DNA of 22,803 nt from Conidiobolus incongruus B7586. Lineage: Eukaryota > Entomophthoromycota > Entomophthoromycetes > Entomophthorales > Conidiobolaceae. Below are positions 18,312 to 22,803 of the stretch, piece by piece. Under the pieces are notes generated by a model. The model saw only the letters and a list, made by a program, of their open reading frames with translations. It had not been told where the DNA came from and made no database searches. The position numbers and the translations under genes were made by a program. The stretch covers positions 1 through 22,803 of the forward strand of contig JNEM01014480.1 of assembly GCA_000697335.1 (NCBI GenBank), given 5' to 3'. Position 1 is the stretch's first letter, and each line of letters starts with the position of its first letter.

Positions 18312-18958
18312 ATGTTAATTAGCCTTATTTCTACTCTCAAAATTCAAATGATTAATGATTTAGCATATATAATTTCAATCAATCCAAGCTATAAAGTAAA
18401 ATACAAAATCGCAAATTATTTCAATGAATATAAATTAATAGCCGGCAAAGATTCTCTTTTCAAGTTACAAGATATTAATGGCCAGTCTTTAATCAAAGTA
18501 TACTCTCGAGCATTTTTAAGAGAATTTTTAATTTCGTCGACTATCCCTTACTCTATCCCTTTATTATTCACTTCTGATCCTTTATCAGGGTATAAAATAA
18601 CCAGAAAGTCCAATACAAATTATGATGACATTGACTGGTCATGGAAATATTTCGAATTCAATTCAACCTACTCATTAATTGATAATATTATTGCAGACCA
18701 AGTATTAGCTACTATGGATTTAAGAGGTGCAAAATTGAATAATGAGCTGATCATTCAAATCAATTGTAATGTATCTCTAGAATGTATCCAAACCATCCTT
18801 ACAACTGGATGCCTCCTTTTTCACTTGTCCAATGATAGGAAAAATAATCGTGTATCTCTTTCAGATTGTAGGTTCCTTAGAACTATGATATTAACTGAGA
18901 ATATAATTCTCTAACTTATTTCGTTCCATATTTTTCAGGGTTACTACTAATAAAATAG
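18312..18958 (+). CDS. Tubby C-terminal-like (DUF6593-type) protein, putative
   Basis: The ATG opens a frame with strand-rich, moderately hydrophobic sequence: YKLIAGKDSLFKLQDINGQS (about 41-60), SGYKITRK (92-99), the W-x-W strand DIDWSWKYFEF (107-117), LATMDLRG (132-139) and a hydrophobic end CIQTILTTGCLLF. The order matches the gene at 12696-13283 and the fungal tubby-like/LURP-one-like pattern. Read straight through, it stops at 18914 (200 aa). A good intron, donor GTAGGT at 18868, CTAAC at 18911 and acceptor TTTTTCAG at 18938, would replace the tail with WLLLIK and end at 18958 (191 aa). I favour the spliced form because the decayed duplicate at 20728 keeps a donor-like GTAACC at the same place. 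The function is unknown and there is no signal peptide. Confidence 0.7.
18868..18938 (+). other. Probable intron, 71 bases
   Basis: GTAGGT donor, CTAAC branch motif 23 bases before a strong TTTTTCAG acceptor. Same style as the proton-channel intron. A GTATCT donor at 18853 is an alternative that would end the protein GYY. Confidence 0.5.
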
Positions 18959-20727
18959 TACTTATTATTTTATTATTATAATTGCGAAGTAATGAAATCT
19001 TGACGATTTGAAATTATTAATAGATTGAAAATACACTCAAAATATATTTTTTGTTGGGCTTACATCTCCATTCTATTTCATTTATTTACCAGGTACACAA
19101 ATTATTTGAGAGCTAATCTATTTATACGGATTATATTATTACCTAATTTAGACATAACCTGGTGAAAAAAAAATAATAAATATCATTAATGTATAAATAA
19201 TATAAATTTTATACTATTTAGGAATTTAAACCAAATTCATTCGTTTGATATATTTTCGCTGAACTTTATGAACCCAATCAAATAAAATTATTCATCAATG
19301 TTTACATTAAAGTGTCTTGTAATATAAAATATTGTATAGTATTGGTGTGTTTCTTTTTTGTAAAGTAATAAATCAAATATAACAGCATCAAGCAATTTAC
19401 AGCTACACTTTCAGTTATTTAAATAATATCCTGGATTTTTTATTGATTTCAGCATTTTTTTGATTTCATAACTTATAGAATATAATAATTGTAATTTGAT
19501 TAAAGTTATAAATAAAATCAATAATTTTTAGATATAGTATTAATGACAAGTATAGGGAATATTGATAAATCAGACTCTATAATATGCAGATTCATTTTTT
19601 ACATTGTGGTAATAGAGTTGAAATAATATTCTTGGAATATATTGTTCAATTTAGAGTAGCAAAATCAAAACCTCAAAATCGTCAAAGTATCTTGATATAT
19701 CGAAACATTATTATTTGCTTAATTATGGCAATTTATTTTTAAGGATCCACATCTATATCTAGATTTAATATCATTGCAATTAATTGAATAAATTGTTTTA
19801 ATATTATTATTATTCCAATTATGAAGTATGATTGATATAACACAGTTACTACATCAACAACTATTATCATTATTAAATCGATAGCAATTTAATATACTAA
19901 GTAATGGATATCAAAAATAAGGTTACAGGATTTTATTATAATTAGACATAGTCATATTAACGCTTTCCATTCGATTTGAATTGACACTTTGATGTCTATT
20001 CTCTGATTAAATATCATTTGTTAATTGTTTGAAATTATTAAACATCATTAATGACGTAAAGCATTATCATTATAAGATATTTTTATAAAAGCTAACAAGG
20101 ATATTTCAATTTATAAGTACTTTACATAGGTCAATGTACTATAGTGAGTGGACATAATTTTGAAATTGATAAATATATAAATTTAAATAATCAATAAAAT
20201 TAATAAATCTTTAATTGTGTTATTGATAATGAATATTTCGCCTAATCGATGTAATATTAAAACTAATGGAGTAATACATCAATCAAACCATTTTTCTAAT
20301 AGTCATCCTTTTAGTAGTCTTTAACCATCCATTTTCAATTATATTTAGAAATATTTCTTGAATTTTTTATATTAATTCAACTTATTGATTGAAAAAGAAT
20401 AGTTTTGCCCTTTAATCATTTAATTTTTTATAAAAATAACAATATTTTGATTAACATATATTATCGAAGCTTAATTAACTATTTAAAATAATTGTCCATT
20501 GATCTATAACTCTTTTGTCTACTTTAAACCCTTAAATTCCAACTAATCGAAATTTGCATCTATATTAAAATAAGATCATGAGTGATATAAAAGTTGATTA
20601 AATATTTCTTATATCATCTACATTTTAAGAAATATATAAGTATTGAGTTACTTATATTACTCTATTCATTGATAATATATATCAATAAATATGAATGATT
20701 GAACATAAAAAATTACAGTTAACTTAG
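18959..20727. other. AT-rich spacer, no gene seen
   Basis: Spacer between the tubby-like gene and its decayed copy. No frame, RNA gene or repeat that I can support. A small G+C rise at 19950-20010 has no usable frame. Confidence 0.5.
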
Positions 20728-21190
20728 ATTTATAATATACAACTTAATTCCTAACAGTATAACGTAAACATTGGAAAAAATTCCTGTTTAAACTTACAAG
20801 GTATTAATAGCCATTCTTCAATAAGTATTATCTAACATCTCTAAGAAAATATTTAATCTCGTCCATTATCACTTATTCAACTCCCTTTTTATTCGCCTGT
20901 GACCCTTTGTATGGGTATATGATAATGAAAAAATCCAATCGAGACTACGATACTATTAACTGTGAATGAAAGCTGATCAACCCAACTAAATAAATTTATT
21001 ATTTCACAATTATTTTTGGAATCAATTATTAAGTACTCTTGGTTTGAAAACTAAAATTAAATCATTACACTATTATTATAAATTGCAATGCGCCTAAAGA
21101 CTGTATTCAAACCATTCTTAGAACCGGATGTCTTTTTCCATTTGGGCAACGATGATGAATAATATTGCAAATTCCAGCTGAGTAACCATT
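20728..21190 (+). pseudogene. Decayed duplicate of the 18312 tubby-like gene
   Basis: Base-level similarity to 18312-18914 is obvious along most of its length: ACAAGATATTAATGGCC against ACAAGGTATTAATAGCC; TCTGATCCTTTATCAGGGTA against TGTGACCCTTTGTATGGGTA; TGTATCCAAACCATCCTTAC against TGTATTCAAACCATTCTTAG; and ACTGGATGCCTCC against ACCGGATGTCTTT. The copy has several in-frame stops, insertions and deletions (for example an early deletion of about 30 bases before 20770 and a stop replacing the second Trp of the W-x-W motif), so it cannot be translated as a whole. Homology fades beyond the donor-like GTAACC at 21182. It lies in the same orientation about 2.4 kb downstream, which fits a tandem duplication followed by decay. 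Confidence 0.85.
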
Positions 21191-22803
21191 TCCAATCTTC
21201 CAATATATGCATTTTAATTTGAAATATTTCATAAAAAATTTTCCTGCAATAGTAGTATTTCAGAAATGAATGAATACTGCTTGAAGCTTGAGCATAAATA
21301 AATTATATAGCTTAGCTGCTTAATTATGATTTTTAAATAAAACTTTATTGAACAATATAATGTTATTGATATTATACATTATAATATTATTCCCTTATAT
21401 TTACCCAAAAATGGATCTTTTATTAGGTAGTTTATAAATCATTTATTATCTTGACTTAGAATAAGGTATATATCTATATATCAATATATTAAATAATATT
21501 CAAAAAGTTAGGTAATTTTAAATTTATAATTGGAATAAATATATAATATTTAGACCAAAGTAAAAAGAATTTATTAATTAGAATTTATCTATTAATATAA
21601 ATATTTAACACTAATGATTTTTAAACTCAATTTAAAAAAAATTTATATATAATATCTCAGATTTAATAATATAATATAATATTATAAAACTTTTCGCTTT
21701 GTTATATAATTTACAAAAACCATAATATCAAGGAGATATAGATAATTATTATAAAAAATATAATTTTCTAATTATTTTAAATAAATAAGCTTTTGGAAAT
21801 TTTAGTATAATATATAGTTATTATATCAATAAATAAAGGGTTTATTAATAAAAATTAATTGAAATAAGTAATATAATTTATTTTAATATTAAGGTCATAT
21901 TCTAATAACAAAGATCACTTATATGTATAATAATCAAATAATTACCAAAATATAATTAAATATGATGCTTTATAGTATATTTTTCTAAAATATATATTTG
22001 GATATTATTTAAAAATTTTTGATCTTTTAGATAAATCATTATTTTTATTTCATGATAACAAATATTATAAATATAGTAGATAATAGAGTAAATATAAAGT
22101 ATAAGAAGATTTAATATCAAAATAACGTGGCTTTTAATGTGATACTAACAATATAGCATTATGATATAAATATAAACAGATTTAATTAATCTTTTATAAA
22201 ACAATAAGTTAATATAAATATATTGGACTTTATATTAGATAATACCAAAATAATATATATTGATATATATAATATCAATTTTAAAAATAGTGAATAAAAT
22301 TCAAAAATCATAAGGATATAGAAGAAAAAAGAGGAATTATATTTATTTGTTAAATTAATAATTTATATATTTTTGAATTAATTTATTTAGTATAAATTTC
22401 ATGATTAATTTAAGATATAATATACTTTATAATATTATATATAGGAATTTTAAAAATTAGTCATTTAACAAGAAGTATAATAGAGTTAGTATTTTATTTA
22501 TTTCAATATAATGATAAATATAATAGCTTAAATTTGAAAATAGAATTAAATTTATTAATATTATATTTTAATTAATTTTTATAATTTTTGTTTATTTTAT
22601 TTATTTTTTATATTAATTATTATTTATGTATTTATTATTATTTTTTTATTCTTTTTTTATTTAATAAAATTTATAATAAATTAATATTAACAAAAAGATT
22701 ATATTAATTTAATAATTGGTTTTATTTATTTTGATAATATTTTTATTTATAAGATTAATTAAATATAAGCTTAAGATAATTAAAATAAAAATTTTTTTAT
22801 ATA
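21191..22803. other. Extremely AT-rich end region, no gene seen
   Basis: Composition falls further toward the end; in the last 243 bases I count only 12 G or C. There is no open frame, repeat array or telomere-like motif. It may simply be deep spacer. Confidence 0.6.

Noticed and set aside
1-22803. Mobile elements, CRISPR arrays, retroelement or viral remains
   Set aside because: I found no transposase, reverse transcriptase, integrase or capsid motifs, no long terminal repeats and no spaced direct-repeat array. The inverted repeats seen are short hairpins without element features.

Overview
The window is very AT-rich eukaryotic nuclear DNA, with few genes separated by long, almost G+C-free spacers. 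The hosts I consider most likely are low-GC fungi, perhaps an early-diverging lineage. Reasons: a cytosolic-type tRNA-Phe; a short phase-0 intron (GT..CTAAC..TATAG) in the proton-channel gene; two dibasic (Kex2-type) sites after a signal peptide; and proteins that look like the tubby-C-terminal-like/DUF6593 type common in fungi. No rRNA, ribosomal protein or other taxonomic marker is present, so the organism is inferred, not shown.

Layout. Bases 1-4000 hold AT-rich spacer with scattered short stretches of codon-like sequence (about 440-900, 1230-1460, 1840-2380, 2550-2850, 3520-3790). These look like worn gene remains or single exons. A 443-aa orphan protein with an MGN start lies at 4033-5364 (+), followed by a worn gene, possibly for a small secreted protein, on the other strand (about 5487-5825). 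A 357-aa multi-pass membrane orphan lies at 7990-9063 (-), and a tRNA-Phe(GAA) at 9208-9280 (+). A secreted, cysteine-free, Asn/Tyr/Gly/His-rich tandem-repeat protein is at 9773-10720 (-). A 195-aa tubby-like candidate is at 12696-13283 (-). A two-exon voltage-gated proton channel (Hv1 type) with a C-terminal coiled coil is at 16155-16905 (+). A second tubby-like protein is at 18312-18958 (+), with a clearly recognisable decayed duplicate 2 kb downstream at about 20728-21190. The last 1.6 kb is extreme AT; I count only 12 G/C in the final 243 bases.

How they relate. There is no operon-like arrangement; each gene seems to have its own promoter. Two minus-strand genes, the repeat protein and the first tubby-like protein, share an identical 12-base core element, AAGGTATAAATA, 61-100 bases before their ATG codons. 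The points most worth a second look are: the Hv1 channel, whose S4 reads R-x-A-R-x-x-K instead of R-x-W-R-x-x-R; the secreted repeat protein with a Kex2-bracketed acidic propeptide; and the small tubby-like family with a fossil copy. I found no CRISPR array, no identifiable transposase or reverse transcriptase, and no recognisable viral element.
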